Shown: positions 1 through 10,069, counted from the first letter of the stretch. The stretch: DNA of 64,000 nucleotides from Bacteroidota bacterium (GCA_004293915.1 RDZG01000054.1:1-64000); one strand, 5' to 3'. Notes: generated by a model from the sequence alone, not told the origin. Made by a program: numbers and translations.

Positions 1-374
1 TTTGCGGTTTGATTCTGATAAAATCTCGATAATCATATCAGGCGGACCGTTGCAACCTCTTTCGTCCAACATATCGGGATTGCAAACAATCATAATATCA
101 GGTTGAACTACCGTAATGGCATCTTTGTCGTCTTTTGTACGGGTTAATCTTACATCAAACGGAGCAAATCTAATTTGATATTTTTTCTTTTTTAATTTAG
201 AACCGATTTCTAAATGCAAATTACCAATAATTTTTTGATGCCTATTAGTTGGAGCAGGCGACATTTTGCGAATATATCCCTTAACGAGTTCTACACGTTC
301 GTCAAACCACCAAGCAAGGTAGTCAGCATAGGTATATTGTTTAGAAAAATCGAGTTGGTTAATGTCTGTTATCA
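1..374 (-). CDS. Uma2 family endonuclease (DUF820), partial at left edge
   Basis: Reverse translation starts MITDINQLDFSKQYTYADYLAWWFDERVELVKGYIRKMSPAPTNRHQKIIGNLHLEIGSKLKKKKYQIRFAPFDVRL; near-identical to the next two ORFs; runs off the window. Confidence 0.85.
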
Positions 375-383
375 TGGTTTTGC

Positions 384-962
384 CTAATAAAATATATCAG
401 TTAAGTTAATTTGCAATCCTTCGATGGTTTTTACAGTAATTATTTCGTCTTCTATATAACGTTTATCAAGTTTGTATTTGCCGTTTTCGAGCAAATAAAC
501 TTCAATCATATCATCAGCAGGAAAAACCACCCAATATTCTGACACGCCAGCCTCTTCGTACAAATTATATTTGGTTACTAAGTCGTGTTTACGGTTAGAT
601 TCTGATAAAATTTCGATAATCATATCAGGTGGACCGTTGCAACCTCTTTCGTCCAACATATCGGGATTGCAAACAATCATAATATCGGGTTGAACCACCG
701 TAATGGCATCTTTGTCATCGATTGTACGGGTTAATCTTACATCAAACGGAGCGTAAAATATTTGACATTTAGTCTTTCTAAGATGAGATGCAATTTCTAG
801 ATGCAAATTACTACCTATTTTTTGATGCCGTTTAGTAGGAGCAGGCGACATTTTGCGAATATATCCCTTAACGAGTTCTACACGTTCGTCAAACCACCAA
901 GCAAGATAGTCAGCATAGGTATATTGTTTAGAAAAATCGAGTTGGTTGATATCTGTTATCAT
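384..962 (-). CDS. Uma2 family endonuclease (DUF820)
   Basis: 192 aa ORF with VQPDIMIVC...GPPDMIIEILSESNRKHDLVTKYNLYEEAGVSEYWVV, typical of the Uma2 PD-(D/E)XK family. Confidence 0.9.
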   Translation of the reverse strand: MITDINQLDFSKQYTYADYLAWWFDERVELVKGYIRKMSPAPTKRHQKIGSNLHLEIASHLRKTKCQIFYAPFDVRLTRTIDDKDAITVVQPDIMIVCNPDMLDERGCNGPPDMIIEILSESNRKHDLVTKYNLYEEAGVSEYWVVFPADDMIEVYLLENGKYKLDKRYIEDEIITVKTIEGLQINLTDIFY

Positions 963-970
963 AGTTTTGC

Positions 971-1549
971 TTAATAAAATATATCAGTTAAATTAATTTG
1001 CAATCCTTCGATTGTTTTTACATTAATTATTTCGTCTTCTATATAGCGTTTGTCTAGTTTGTATTTGCCGTTTTCGAGCAAATAAACCTCAATCATATCA
1101 TCAGCAGGAAAAACCACCCAATATTCTGACACGCCAGCCTCTTCGTACAAATTATATTTGGTAACCAAGTCGTGTTTGCGGTTAGATTCTGATAAAATTT
1201 CGATAATCATATCAGGCGGACCGTTGCAACCTCTTTCGTCCAACATATCGGGATCGCAAACAATCATAATATCGGGTTGAACTACCGTAATGGCATCTTT
1301 GTCATCGATTGTACGGGTTAATCTAACATCAAAAGGAGCGTAAAATATTTGACATTTTTTGTTTTTAAAATATGGAATCAATGCACCTAATAATTTTAAT
1401 CCAATAGTTTGATGTCTTTTAGTTGGCGCAGGCGACATTTTGCGAATATATCCCTTAACGAGTTCTACACGTTCGTCAAACCACCAAGCAAGGTAGTCTG
1501 CATAAGAATATTGTTTAGAAAAATCGAGTTGGTTAATGTCTGTTATCAT
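971..1549 (-). CDS. Uma2 family endonuclease (DUF820)
   Basis: Tandem paralogue of 384..962, nearly identical except about 20 residues. Confidence 0.9.
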   Translation of the reverse strand: MITDINQLDFSKQYSYADYLAWWFDERVELVKGYIRKMSPAPTKRHQTIGLKLLGALIPYFKNKKCQIFYAPFDVRLTRTIDDKDAITVVQPDIMIVCDPDMLDERGCNGPPDMIIEILSESNRKHDLVTKYNLYEEAGVSEYWVVFPADDMIEVYLLENGKYKLDKRYIEDEIINVKTIEGLQINLTDIFY

Positions 1550-1698
1550 ACATTTCGTGTATTAATTGTATGTTTATAAGCAAATATATAAATTCATCAG
1601 GTAAATAATTGCTTTTTTGTCTAATTTATAAAGCAAGAATCGAATATGAAATAAAACCTTATTTGTCTTTAAATCTAACGAATCAATCGTTTAAAGAT

Positions 1699-1736
1699 GC
1701 GTGTAAGAACACACCATAAGGCATTTACTTACACGC
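1699..1736. terminator. Putative hairpin between the Uma2 array and the PfkB gene
   Basis: GCGTGTAAG ... CTTACACGC, 9-bp inverted repeat with 20-nt loop. Confidence 0.4.
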
Positions 1737-1748
1737 AATTTATTGGGA

Positions 1749-2669
1749 TTATAATTTGATCTCGAACTGAACTAAGTCAATAAAATCTTGTACACGTCTA
1801 GCAATTTGATTTTCTGATAAATTAATTAGCCTTTCGGTACCAAATTTTTCTACACAAAAACTAGCCATTGCCGAGCCATAGATAATGGCGTTTTTCATTG
1901 TTTCAAACGAAATGTCATCGTGATTCGCAATGTAGCCAATAAAACCACCTGCAAAGGTGTCGCCAGCTCCCGTTGGGTCAAAAACTTCTTCTAAAGGTAA
2001 AGCAGGGGCAAAAAACACTTTTTCTTGATTAAACAATAACGCTCCGTGTTCGCCTTTTTTGATAATCAAATATTTTGGACCCATAGCCAAAATCTTTTTT
2101 GCTGCTTTCACTAACGAATATTCTTTCGATAGTTGGCGAGCCTCCTCATCGTTTATTGTCAAAACATCAACCATTGATAAGGTTTCCATCAAATCATCAT
2201 ACGCAATATCCATCCAAAAATTCATGGTGTCCATCACAATTAGTTTTGGTCTCTTCCGCAATCTATTAATTACAGTAGATTGCACTTTTGGAGCTAGATT
2301 ACCCAACATCAGGTATTTACAATCTTGATATGCCTCAGGAATTACAGGGTCGAACGTTCCCAATACATTTAATTCGGTTACGAGGGTATCTCTGCTGTTC
2401 ATGTCGTTATGGTATTTGCCAGCCCAAAAGAACGACTTTTCGTTTTCTTTAATTTGCAAACCCAAAGTATCTACACCGTGCTGTTGTAGCAACATGATAT
2501 CGGATTTTGGAAAGTCGCCACCTACAACCGCCACTAAATTTAGGGGCTTTTTGTAATATGAGGCAGATAATGAAATGTATGTTGCCGCACCGCCAATGAT
2601 TTTGTCGGTTTTGCCAAACGGAGTTTCGATAGCATCAAAAGCTACCGAACCAATTACTAATAATGACAT
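1749..2669 (-). CDS. PfkB family carbohydrate kinase
   Basis: 306 aa; GGAATYISLSASYY near the N-terminus and DPTGAGDTFAGGF near the C-terminus (PfkB signature). Confidence 0.9.
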   Translation of the reverse strand: MSLLVIGSVAFDAIETPFGKTDKIIGGAATYISLSASYYKKPLNLVAVVGGDFPKSDIMLLQQHGVDTLGLQIKENEKSFFWAGKYHNDMNSRDTLVTELNVLGTFDPVIPEAYQDCKYLMLGNLAPKVQSTVINRLRKRPKLIVMDTMNFWMDIAYDDLMETLSMVDVLTINDEEARQLSKEYSLVKAAKKILAMGPKYLIIKKGEHGALLFNQEKVFFAPALPLEEVFDPTGAGDTFAGGFIGYIANHDDISFETMKNAIIYGSAMASFCVEKFGTERLINLSENQIARRVQDFIDLVQFEIKL

Positions 2670-2898
2670 GTTTAAATAAGGTTTGTGAAAATATATGCAA
2701 GTTTACGAGTAGATTATTCAAAATACAAACATATATTTAAGACAGACTTTTAATTAATGCGTTTTCGATAAATATAAAACAAAATTATCTTTTACTGATT
2801 TGAAAATATGTAAAATGTATCATTTTTTTGAATATGATTTTCGTTTTGCAAATACATTTATTGTTGTAATATTGTCGAAACAATAGCAATATAATAAT

Positions 2899-3558
2899 AT
2901 GACTAAAATAGCATTAGTAGCTGGAGCAACGGGTTTGATTGGGAAACAATTAATGTATAAACTCTTAGAAGATAGCCATTTTGCCAAAGTATATATTCTT
3001 GTTAGAAAAGAATTAGCTATTAAACATCCCAAGTTAGAGCAAGTAATTACATCTTTTGATCATCTCGAAAAAATACATTTATCACAACCTATTACAGATG
3101 TGTTTTGTTGTTTGGGTACAACAATGAAAAAAGCAAAATCGCAAGCAGCATTTTATAAAGTTGATTTTACTTTTACCGTAGAAGTGGCAAAATTTGCCCA
3201 AAAATCGGGAGCCACAAACTGCATGTTGGTGTCTTCGGTTGGTGCCGATAGTATTTCATCGGTATATTATACGCGTGTAAAAGGCGAAGTGGAAGAAGCC
3301 ATAAAAAACATCCAATTTGATGCTTTTCATGCCTTTAGACCTTCGATGCTCATGGGCAGTAGAGACGAATTTCGCTTTGGTGAAAAGCTCGGTATTGGAG
3401 TTGCTTTGCTGTTGCGTCCATTTATGTTTGGCCCGTTGGCAAAATACAAGCCCATTCATAGTGCGGTTGTTGCCAACAATATGCTTTTAGCAAGTTTGCA
3501 AGATAAAAAAGGAAACTTTGTGTATGAATACGCAGATTTTGAACCTAAAAATACATAA
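2899..3558 (+). CDS. NAD(P)-binding short-chain/epimerase-like oxidoreductase
   Basis: N-terminal ALVAGATGLIGKQL Rossmann motif, YYTRVKGEVEE, FRPSMLMG. Confidence 0.8.
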   Translation: MTKIALVAGATGLIGKQLMYKLLEDSHFAKVYILVRKELAIKHPKLEQVITSFDHLEKIHLSQPITDVFCCLGTTMKKAKSQAAFYKVDFTFTVEVAKFAQKSGATNCMLVSSVGADSISSVYYTRVKGEVEEAIKNIQFDAFHAFRPSMLMGSRDEFRFGEKLGIGVALLLRPFMFGPLAKYKPIHSAVVANNMLLASLQDKKGNFVYEYADFEPKNT

Positions 3559-3565
3559 TTAATAA

Positions 3566-4204
3566 ATGAAAATTCAAGATATACGTACCGATTATAAATT
3601 AGCTTCGCTCGAAATCGAAAATGTGCAACCCAATCCTATCGAGCAGTTTAAAATTTGGTTTGAAGAAGCTATTAAGGATCAAGTTTTAGAGCCTAATGCC
3701 ATGGTTTTGAGTACAGTAGATGCAAACCTTCAGCCACATGCTCGTGTGGTGCTTGTAAAAGATATTTCTGAATCAGGATTTACATTTTTTACTAATTATC
3801 AAAGCAATAAAGGACAAGAATTGAGCCAAAATTCAGCAGCTTGTCTTACCTTTTTCTATCCTCAAATGGAGCGACAAATTAGAATCGAAGGCAGTGTATC
3901 AAAAATTTCGAGAGAAGAATCTGATTTGTATTTTCAATCTCGACCTTTGGGCAGTAAAATTGGTGCTTGGGTATCGGAACAAAGTAAAAAAATAAATTCG
4001 AGAGCCGAACTCGAACAAAAACAAGCTGAACTCGAAAAACAATATTCCGAAAAGCCTATTCCTATTCCAGAATATTGGGGAGGCTATTTACTAAAACCCA
4101 ATATGGTTGAGTTTTGGCAAGGTCGCTCTAGCCGCTTACACGACAGGATTTTATATGAATTAGACAGTAGTAAAAACTGGCAAATCAGCCGATTAAGTCC
4201 ATAA
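3566..4204 (+). CDS. pdxH: Pyridoxamine 5'-phosphate oxidase
   Basis: 212 aa; FKIWFEEAIKDQVLEPNAMVLSTVD, C-terminal EYWGGYLLKPNMVEFWQGRSSRLHDRILYE and WQISRLSP. Confidence 0.95.
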   Translation: MKIQDIRTDYKLASLEIENVQPNPIEQFKIWFEEAIKDQVLEPNAMVLSTVDANLQPHARVVLVKDISESGFTFFTNYQSNKGQELSQNSAACLTFFYPQMERQIRIEGSVSKISREESDLYFQSRPLGSKIGAWVSEQSKKINSRAELEQKQAELEKQYSEKPIPIPEYWGGYLLKPNMVEFWQGRSSRLHDRILYELDSSKNWQISRLSP

Positions 4205-4280
4205 AAATGCTAATTTAATAGTCTATTGTTGTAACAATTTTAAAGTTTCATTTGATTTAAAATTATTAAAATTGTGCCTT

Positions 4281-5213
4281 TTACTCCAATATTTTCTTTA
4301 TTTTAGAAATCAATGCATCGTTAATTTTTTGATACGATTCAAAAGTCCAACCAGCCACATGTGGTGTTAAAAGCAATTTCGGGTTTGAAATCATGCGATT
4401 AAATAATTGTGATTGATTTTGTTTAAAATCTGCAATTTTTTCGTTTTCTAAAACATCTAAAGCTGCTCCTAATACTTTCCCCTCATCAATTTTATCTAAC
4501 AATTCGTTGAGATTTATTACTGGTCCACGAGAAGTATTTACCAGCCAAATCTTTTTTTTGAATTTTTCTAAATAGTAAGCATCCACCAAATATTTTGTAT
4601 GAAAAGTCAGCGGAATATGCAAACTCACAATGTCGGCTTGTTCATAAATTTCTGCCATTGTAGCTTCTTTTGCAAAACTATCGCCATGCAAGGTGTGATG
4701 AATATCAAACGCAAGTATCTCACAGTCAAAGGCTTTCATACGTTTTGCAAAAGCTTTGCCCGTATGTCCATAGCCAATAATGGCAACCGTTTTTCCTCCA
4801 ATTTCGAATCCACGGTTTGCTTCTCGTTTCCATATTCCTTGCCTCACTTCATAGTCGGCACGATGCATATTATTCATCAATGCTAAAAGCATCCCAATAG
4901 CATGTTCGGCAACTGCATCACGATTTCCCTCAGGAGCATTAAGTAAAATAATATTTCGTTTTTTTACTTCTTCCTCCACAATTTGATCCAAACCAGCTCC
5001 AGCTCGAGCAATAAATTTCAATTTTGTGGCTTTGTTTAAAATGATTTCGTCAATAAATATTTTGCTCCTAACCACTAATCCATCATAATCTTGAATGCAA
5101 TTTTGGACTTCTTTTTCAGTAATTTCAGGTTTGTAATCAACCTCCAATCCAACAGCCTCAAGTTCGGCTATTATAGATTGGTGCATATCGTCAATGATTA
5201 ATATTTTTTTCAA
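4281..5213 (-). CDS. D-2-hydroxyacid dehydrogenase (phosphoglycerate dehydrogenase-like)
   Basis: GKTVAIIGYGHTGKAFAKRMKAFDCEILAFD, VNTSRGPVINLNELLDKIDEGKVLGAALDVLENE, TPHVAGWTFES. Confidence 0.88.
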   Translation of the reverse strand: MKKILIIDDMHQSIIAELEAVGLEVDYKPEITEKEVQNCIQDYDGLVVRSKIFIDEIILNKATKLKFIARAGAGLDQIVEEEVKKRNIILLNAPEGNRDAVAEHAIGMLLALMNNMHRADYEVRQGIWKREANRGFEIGGKTVAIIGYGHTGKAFAKRMKAFDCEILAFDIHHTLHGDSFAKEATMAEIYEQADIVSLHIPLTFHTKYLVDAYYLEKFKKKIWLVNTSRGPVINLNELLDKIDEGKVLGAALDVLENEKIADFKQNQSQLFNRMISNPKLLLTPHVAGWTFESYQKINDALISKIKKILE

Positions 5214-5307
5214 TTTGGGAGTTTTTAATAATTTTTGGCTGTATTTAAAACCAATAATAGTGCAAGTTTAAATATTTATATTCGATTGTTTTCAAATGTT
5301 TTTTTGT

Positions 5308-5598
5308 TTAAACATTTCTTTTTCCATGATTAATATCCAATATATTAATATGGGTATCAATTATTTCGAAAACTATAATATAAGTTTTATGATGTATAGC
5401 TTTTCTATAATTACCATTTTTATAAGGTATGCTATAAATAGGAAATTGAAATGGGTTTGAAATAATATATTGAATTTTTTCATAAATAGAATGAATGATT
5501 TTTTCACATCTAACAATTCCTTCAACATTGTAAAGATAAAATTCAATCTCCCATAAACTTTGTTCAAACTCAGGACTGATTTCGTAAGTAAATTGCAT
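5308..5598 (-). CDS. RelE/ParE-superfamily toxin-like protein
   Basis: 96 aa with ParE-like layout (FEQSLWEIEFYLY...NPFQFPIYSIPYKNGNYRKAIHHKTYIIVFEI); 2-nt gap to the preceding small ORF. Confidence 0.7.
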   Translation of the reverse strand: MQFTYEISPEFEQSLWEIEFYLYNVEGIVRCEKIIHSIYEKIQYIISNPFQFPIYSIPYKNGNYRKAIHHKTYIIVFEIIDTHINILDINHGKRNV

Positions 5599-5600
5599 AG

Positions 5601-5906
5601 TTATTTATGAAATACTTCTTTTCTACGTTTTGCTAAGTTTTCTTTTAATTCCAATAAAGTCATTCCTTTACCTGCTAATAAAGAATTTCTCGATTGTTCA
5701 ATTCTCCATGCCATATATTCGTCTGTAACTGGCAAGCCAGGTCCTGCCAAGTTCATTCGCTGAAAATTACCATCTTTGTCATACATATTGGGGTCGTACT
5801 CAATGGCTTTATTTTCTTTGGCTTCTATATCAGTGTGGCTATTTAAAAAATCTACAAAATCCTTTTCGCTTTTTGGGTCGGTAATCGAAACAGTATAAAC
5901 AGGCAT
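5601..5906 (-). CDS. Putative antitoxin partner of 5308..5598
   Basis: 101 aa ORF directly upstream of a ParE-like ORF on the same strand. Confidence 0.5.
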   Translation of the reverse strand: MPVYTVSITDPKSEKDFVDFLNSHTDIEAKENKAIEYDPNMYDKDGNFQRMNLAGPGLPVTDEYMAWRIEQSRNSLLAGKGMTLLELKENLAKRRKEVFHK

Positions 5907-6014
5907 AATAAACGATAGTTTATCTCAAAAATAAAAAAATAATTCTTTATTTCATAATTTTGGATTTAAGTCTATAAAATAATTCTCAATTTATTTAGTT
6001 GTAATTCCAATATT

Positions 6015-8753
6015 TTGACTAATTATGTAGAAAAAATAGCATCAAAACGGATGAAAAAATACTTTTATATTGGGTTTCTGTTGATTTCTTGTCTTACTCA
6101 AGCCGATACGATTTTCTCTAAATCCATTTTTCTAAAAATTGATTCTGCTATACAAGTTGGAAATTATGAGCTTGCAAATCTGGAATACTCAAAATGTATA
6201 AACAGATACGAATCAAATTCAAAATCAAGTAGATTTTTTGATTTCAAACAAAAAAATGCCGAATGTTTATCTCGTTTAGGCAAAATAGAAGAAGCTGAAA
6301 CCGAAATTAATCTATGTTTGAGCAACAAAATTACTCAAAATACAAAAATTGCAGCTCAAAACACAAAAGGATATATCGAACTCAAAAAAGGCAGAACCGA
6401 CAATGCCATTGATTTATTTAAGGAAGCACTAAATTCATGTTCTGAAACTCAAAAAATATTGTCAGCAGAATGTTATAACAATTTAGGAATTGCTTATTGG
6501 ACATCAGCAAACTACGAATTGGCTAAAGAACATTTGCACAAAACTTTAGTGATTTATCAAGAAAAGTTTGGCGAAAATAGTTTCAAAACCGCTTCAGTAT
6601 ACAACAATTTGGGATTGATTTTGAGTAGTACAGAGCCTCAAAATGCCTTAGAAAATTATAACAAAGCATTACTTATTTATCAAAAACTATTTCCAAATGC
6701 TAATCACCCTGCTTTGGCAATTGCATACACCAATAAAGGTGTGATATATAAAAACAAAGCCGAAAATAATTTGGCATTAGATAATTTTGAAAATGCTTTG
6801 CGAATAAACACTGCCATTTATGGCGAAAACCATCCAACTGTTGCCTTTGTTAAAACCAATATTGCACAAGTTTTTTTACAGCGTGGCAGCACTGCTAAAG
6901 CAATAGATAATTTAGTTGCAGCACAAACTATTTATCAAAAAACCTATGGAAACAAGCATCCTGAAATTGCAAACATCGAAAATATTTTGGGTAATATTTC
7001 ACTCAAAGATGGAAAATTTAAAGATGCTTTGGCACATTATCAAAAAGCACTGATTGCCAATTCGGCTAGTTTCGAAAATCAAGATTGGAAAACTAACCCA
7101 CAATCGCAAACAGCATACAACAAAATGCTTATGCTCAATACCTTAGATCAAAAAGCTAAAACCATTGAGGCATATCATTTTAGTAAATCACTCAAAAAAA
7201 AGGAGTTGGTTCAGGCTGCTTTTATATATCGCATTTGCGATACCTTGATAAATTCTATTCGCCAATCGCTCATCGCCAAAGCCGATAAAATTGCATTAGG
7301 AGCCGAAGCTTCAAATGTTTACGAACATGCCATTTCGGTAAATCTATCGCTTGCGGATGTAAGTCTTTTTAAACAAAAATATTGGGAAGAAGCCTTTTAT
7401 TTCAATGAAAAATCAAAAGCCGCTGTGCTTTTAGAATCCATTTCCGATGCCAATGCAAAACAATTTTCGGGTGTACCCGATTCGCTCATCCAGTACGAAA
7501 AAAATATGCAAGCCACCATTAGTTTTATTTCGCAACAATTAGCTCAAAAACCCGATGCTAAACAAGAAAAAACATTAAGAGATAAATTGTTTGTTACCAA
7601 TCGATTATACGAAAAATTTACCCAAAATTTAAACCAAAATTATCCTGAATATTATAATCTAAAATTTTCGCAATCGATTACAAATTCTAGTGAATTGGCA
7701 AAAATAATGGCTAAAAATGTGGCACTTTGCAGCTTTTTTGTTGGCGAAGAAACTCAAAAAATATATTGTTTTTATGTTAATAATAATGGCTTAAAAGTGT
7801 ATTCTGCTCCCATTACATTTGAAATCGAAAAACAAGTAACAGCCCTCCGAAATGGAATTAAATATAACCTTCCAGATACCTTTAATGAATTTGCTTTCAA
7901 GTTATATAAACAATTATTTCCATTTAAAGTATCACAATCGGTTGATAATTTGGTAATTATTCCGGATGGCAAACTTGGTACGATTCCTTTTGAATCGCTT
8001 TTAACAAAAAAATACAATTCGGACTCTTATATTAATGCTCCATTTCTTTTGCAAAACAGTTCGGTTAGTTATGCCTATTCTGCCACTTTATATAGAGATG
8101 CCAATAAAATAAATTTGCCTTACATGAGTAAAATGGCTCTTATTTGTGCACCAGTGATGTTTTATTCCAAACAAAATTTGCTGCCATTGCCCGCTACTGA
8201 AAACGAGTGTATGGATATTCGCAAATTGTTGATGCTCAATAAGTTTGATACCCGAACTTTTGTTGGAAAACAAGCCAAAGAGTCGGTTATGAAAACCAAT
8301 AAATTAACCGATTATCGTTACATTCACTTAGCTACTCATGGCTCTGTAAACGAAAATCATCCCGAACTTTCGCAAATTTTTTTGAATCCAGATTCGACAG
8401 CCACAAAAGAAGATGGCAATTTATTTTCGTGGGAAATATACGGCTTAAAGCTTAATGCTCAAATGGTTACACTTTCGGCATGCCAAACAGGATTGGGTAA
8501 AGTGAGCAAAGGCGAAGGTATAATTGGACTTTCGAGAGCCTTGCTTTTTGCTGGTGCTCAAAATGTGGTGGTTTCGTTGTGGACAGTTTCTGATGCTTCA
8601 ACCTCTAAATTAATGGTCGATTTTTATCAATCTTTAACAAGCCCCAACCAAACTCTAACTGCCTCGTTGCGAAAATCAAAATTAGAATTACTAAAAGATC
8701 CTATTTATTCTAATCCATACTATTGGGCTCCATTTATTTTAATTGGTAAATAA
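6015..8753 (+). CDS. TPR repeat / CHAT domain protein
   Basis: Kinesin light chain-like TPRs (YNNLGLILSS, YTNKGVIYKNKAENNLALDNFENALRI) then C-terminal CHAT with HLATHG and TLSACQTGLGKVSKGEGIIGLSRALLFAGAQNVVVSLWTVSD. Confidence 0.92.
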   Translation: MTNYVEKIASKRMKKYFYIGFLLISCLTQADTIFSKSIFLKIDSAIQVGNYELANLEYSKCINRYESNSKSSRFFDFKQKNAECLSRLGKIEEAETEINLCLSNKITQNTKIAAQNTKGYIELKKGRTDNAIDLFKEALNSCSETQKILSAECYNNLGIAYWTSANYELAKEHLHKTLVIYQEKFGENSFKTASVYNNLGLILSSTEPQNALENYNKALLIYQKLFPNANHPALAIAYTNKGVIYKNKAENNLALDNFENALRINTAIYGENHPTVAFVKTNIAQVFLQRGSTAKAIDNLVAAQTIYQKTYGNKHPEIANIENILGNISLKDGKFKDALAHYQKALIANSASFENQDWKTNPQSQTAYNKMLMLNTLDQKAKTIEAYHFSKSLKKKELVQAAFIYRICDTLINSIRQSLIAKADKIALGAEASNVYEHAISVNLSLADVSLFKQKYWEEAFYFNEKSKAAVLLESISDANAKQFSGVPDSLIQYEKNMQATISFISQQLAQKPDAKQEKTLRDKLFVTNRLYEKFTQNLNQNYPEYYNLKFSQSITNSSELAKIMAKNVALCSFFVGEETQKIYCFYVNNNGLKVYSAPITFEIEKQVTALRNGIKYNLPDTFNEFAFKLYKQLFPFKVSQSVDNLVIIPDGKLGTIPFESLLTKKYNSDSYINAPFLLQNSSVSYAYSATLYRDANKINLPYMSKMALICAPVMFYSKQNLLPLPATENECMDIRKLLMLNKFDTRTFVGKQAKESVMKTNKLTDYRYIHLATHGSVNENHPELSQIFLNPDSTATKEDGNLFSWEIYGLKLNAQMVTLSACQTGLGKVSKGEGIIGLSRALLFAGAQNVVVSLWTVSDASTSKLMVDFYQSLTSPNQTLTASLRKSKLELLKDPIYSNPYYWAPFILIGK

Positions 8754-8825
8754 AATAATAGATAACTGATTTTTACCTTTTGATACAAAAATAAATAACA
8801 AAAAAATAATACCACCACAAAACCA

Positions 8826-8993
8826 GGGCTTCCGCATTTAAAATAACTAAAGTGTAACTATTGATTTTATTTTATAATTATTATAAAAATATGCTTGCGA
8901 AGCAAGTCCCTCCCTTTGGATTCTGCGTCTTAGTAGCAGAAATTGGATTTAGGGTGGGGCTTTATTAATCAATAGTTTTAAATGCGGAAGCCC
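8826..8993. repeat. Inverted-repeat-bounded intergenic element with nested hairpin
   Basis: GGGCTTCCGCATTTAAAA (8826-8843) and its exact reverse complement TTTTAAATGCGGAAGCCC (about 8976-8993), enclosing TCCCTCCCTTTGG-ATTCTGCGTCTTAGTAGCAGAA. Confidence 0.75.
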
Positions 8994-9036
8994 TGACCCC
9001 AAAACTCCCATAGAGGAGTTTTAAAGCCCTTTCCCC

Positions 9037-9066
9037 ATTGGATTCTGCGAAATCGTAGCAGAATGA
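9037..9066. repeat. ATTCTGC...GCAGAAT hairpin element
   Basis: GGATTCTGCGAAATCGTAGCAGAATG; same core as the copies in the 46-53 kb arrays. Confidence 0.65.
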
Positions 9067-9388
9067 TTTTTAGATTAGGATAGTGGTTTAATTTGAATCA
9101 GAGTTTTTGTAAACAAAGTTTTTTGAACAATCCTAATTTTTTATAACACAATCTATTTTTTACAAGTAATTATTGAAATAGTACAATTTTATTATTTTTC
9201 TATGGTTTTTAAAACCCACTTTTAAATCAATTCTTTATTTTATTTTGAGTTGTAGTTTTTTATTTTTTTATTTTTTTTATAAATCTAACTTATTGGTAAT
9301 CAATAATTAAGTTAGTTTTAGTATTCCTATTATGCTTTTTTTATTACTTATTTCGATATTTTATTAGCATAATTCAATTTCTAGCTTT

Positions 9389-9396
9389 TACTTTGC
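9389..9396 (+). promoter_or_regulatory. Possible Bacteroidota -7 box (TAnnTTTG) upstream of the lipoprotein gene
   Basis: TACTTTGC about 35 nt upstream of ATG 9431; no clear -33 TTG element seen. Confidence 0.3.
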
Positions 9397-9430
9397 ATCA
9401 TGTTTAACTAAATAAAACACTTATTAAATT

Positions 9431-10069
9431 ATGTTTACTATCAAAAAAACAATTCTATCTATTGCAGCTGTTGCGTCATCTGTAATTCTTTTATCTTCTT
9501 GTGGAAGCTCTGAAATCGTAAATCCAAACTTAGCTTCTGAAATTGGAACAGCTAAAGTATCGGGTAAATTTAAAGTTAATACAAACTTCACTAATGATGA
9601 GGTTACTATTACAGGTTTGAGCGTTGAAACTGTTTCTGGAACTACTACAGGTTTAGGAAGCGGTATTTTAATTACTTCAGATACTGAAGCTAAATTTGAT
9701 AATGTTTTCCCTGCAGGTAAAGTTACATTTACAGTAACTTACAAACAAAACGCTGTTAATCCAGTTACTAGTTCTAATCCAGCTTCTAACCTTTCAAAAG
9801 CTATTACTGTAACTGTTAATACAGACGGTACTTATTCTTTTGAAGTTCCAGCTTCTGGTAAAGGTACTCCTATTACAATTACTGCCGTTAAGTATGAAGA
9901 TGATTTTACATACTATAGAAACACCAATGTAGCGGGTAGCAAAGCTAAAGTTATTATAAAACAAATGTATAGTACATCTTTAACTTTAATTGATAATCAA
10001 ATCACTGTTTATCCAGGATCTGTTGTATTGCCAACGCAAACTTATAAATCTGAATATGAATTAGATTAA
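9431..10069 (+). CDS. Hypothetical lipoprotein
   Basis: N-terminal signal peptide with lipobox SVILLSSCGSS. Confidence 0.75.
   Translation: MFTIKKTILSIAAVASSVILLSSCGSSEIVNPNLASEIGTAKVSGKFKVNTNFTNDEVTITGLSVETVSGTTTGLGSGILITSDTEAKFDNVFPAGKVTFTVTYKQNAVNPVTSSNPASNLSKAITVTVNTDGTYSFEVPASGKGTPITITAVKYEDDFTYYRNTNVAGSKAKVIIKQMYSTSLTLIDNQITVYPGSVVLPTQTYKSEYELD

Noticed and set aside
6015-8753. TPR-CHAT as part of a CRISPR-guided caspase (type III-E) system
   Set aside because: No gRAMP/Cas7-11, Cas1/2 or CRISPR array in the window; the TPR-CHAT combination alone is not diagnostic.
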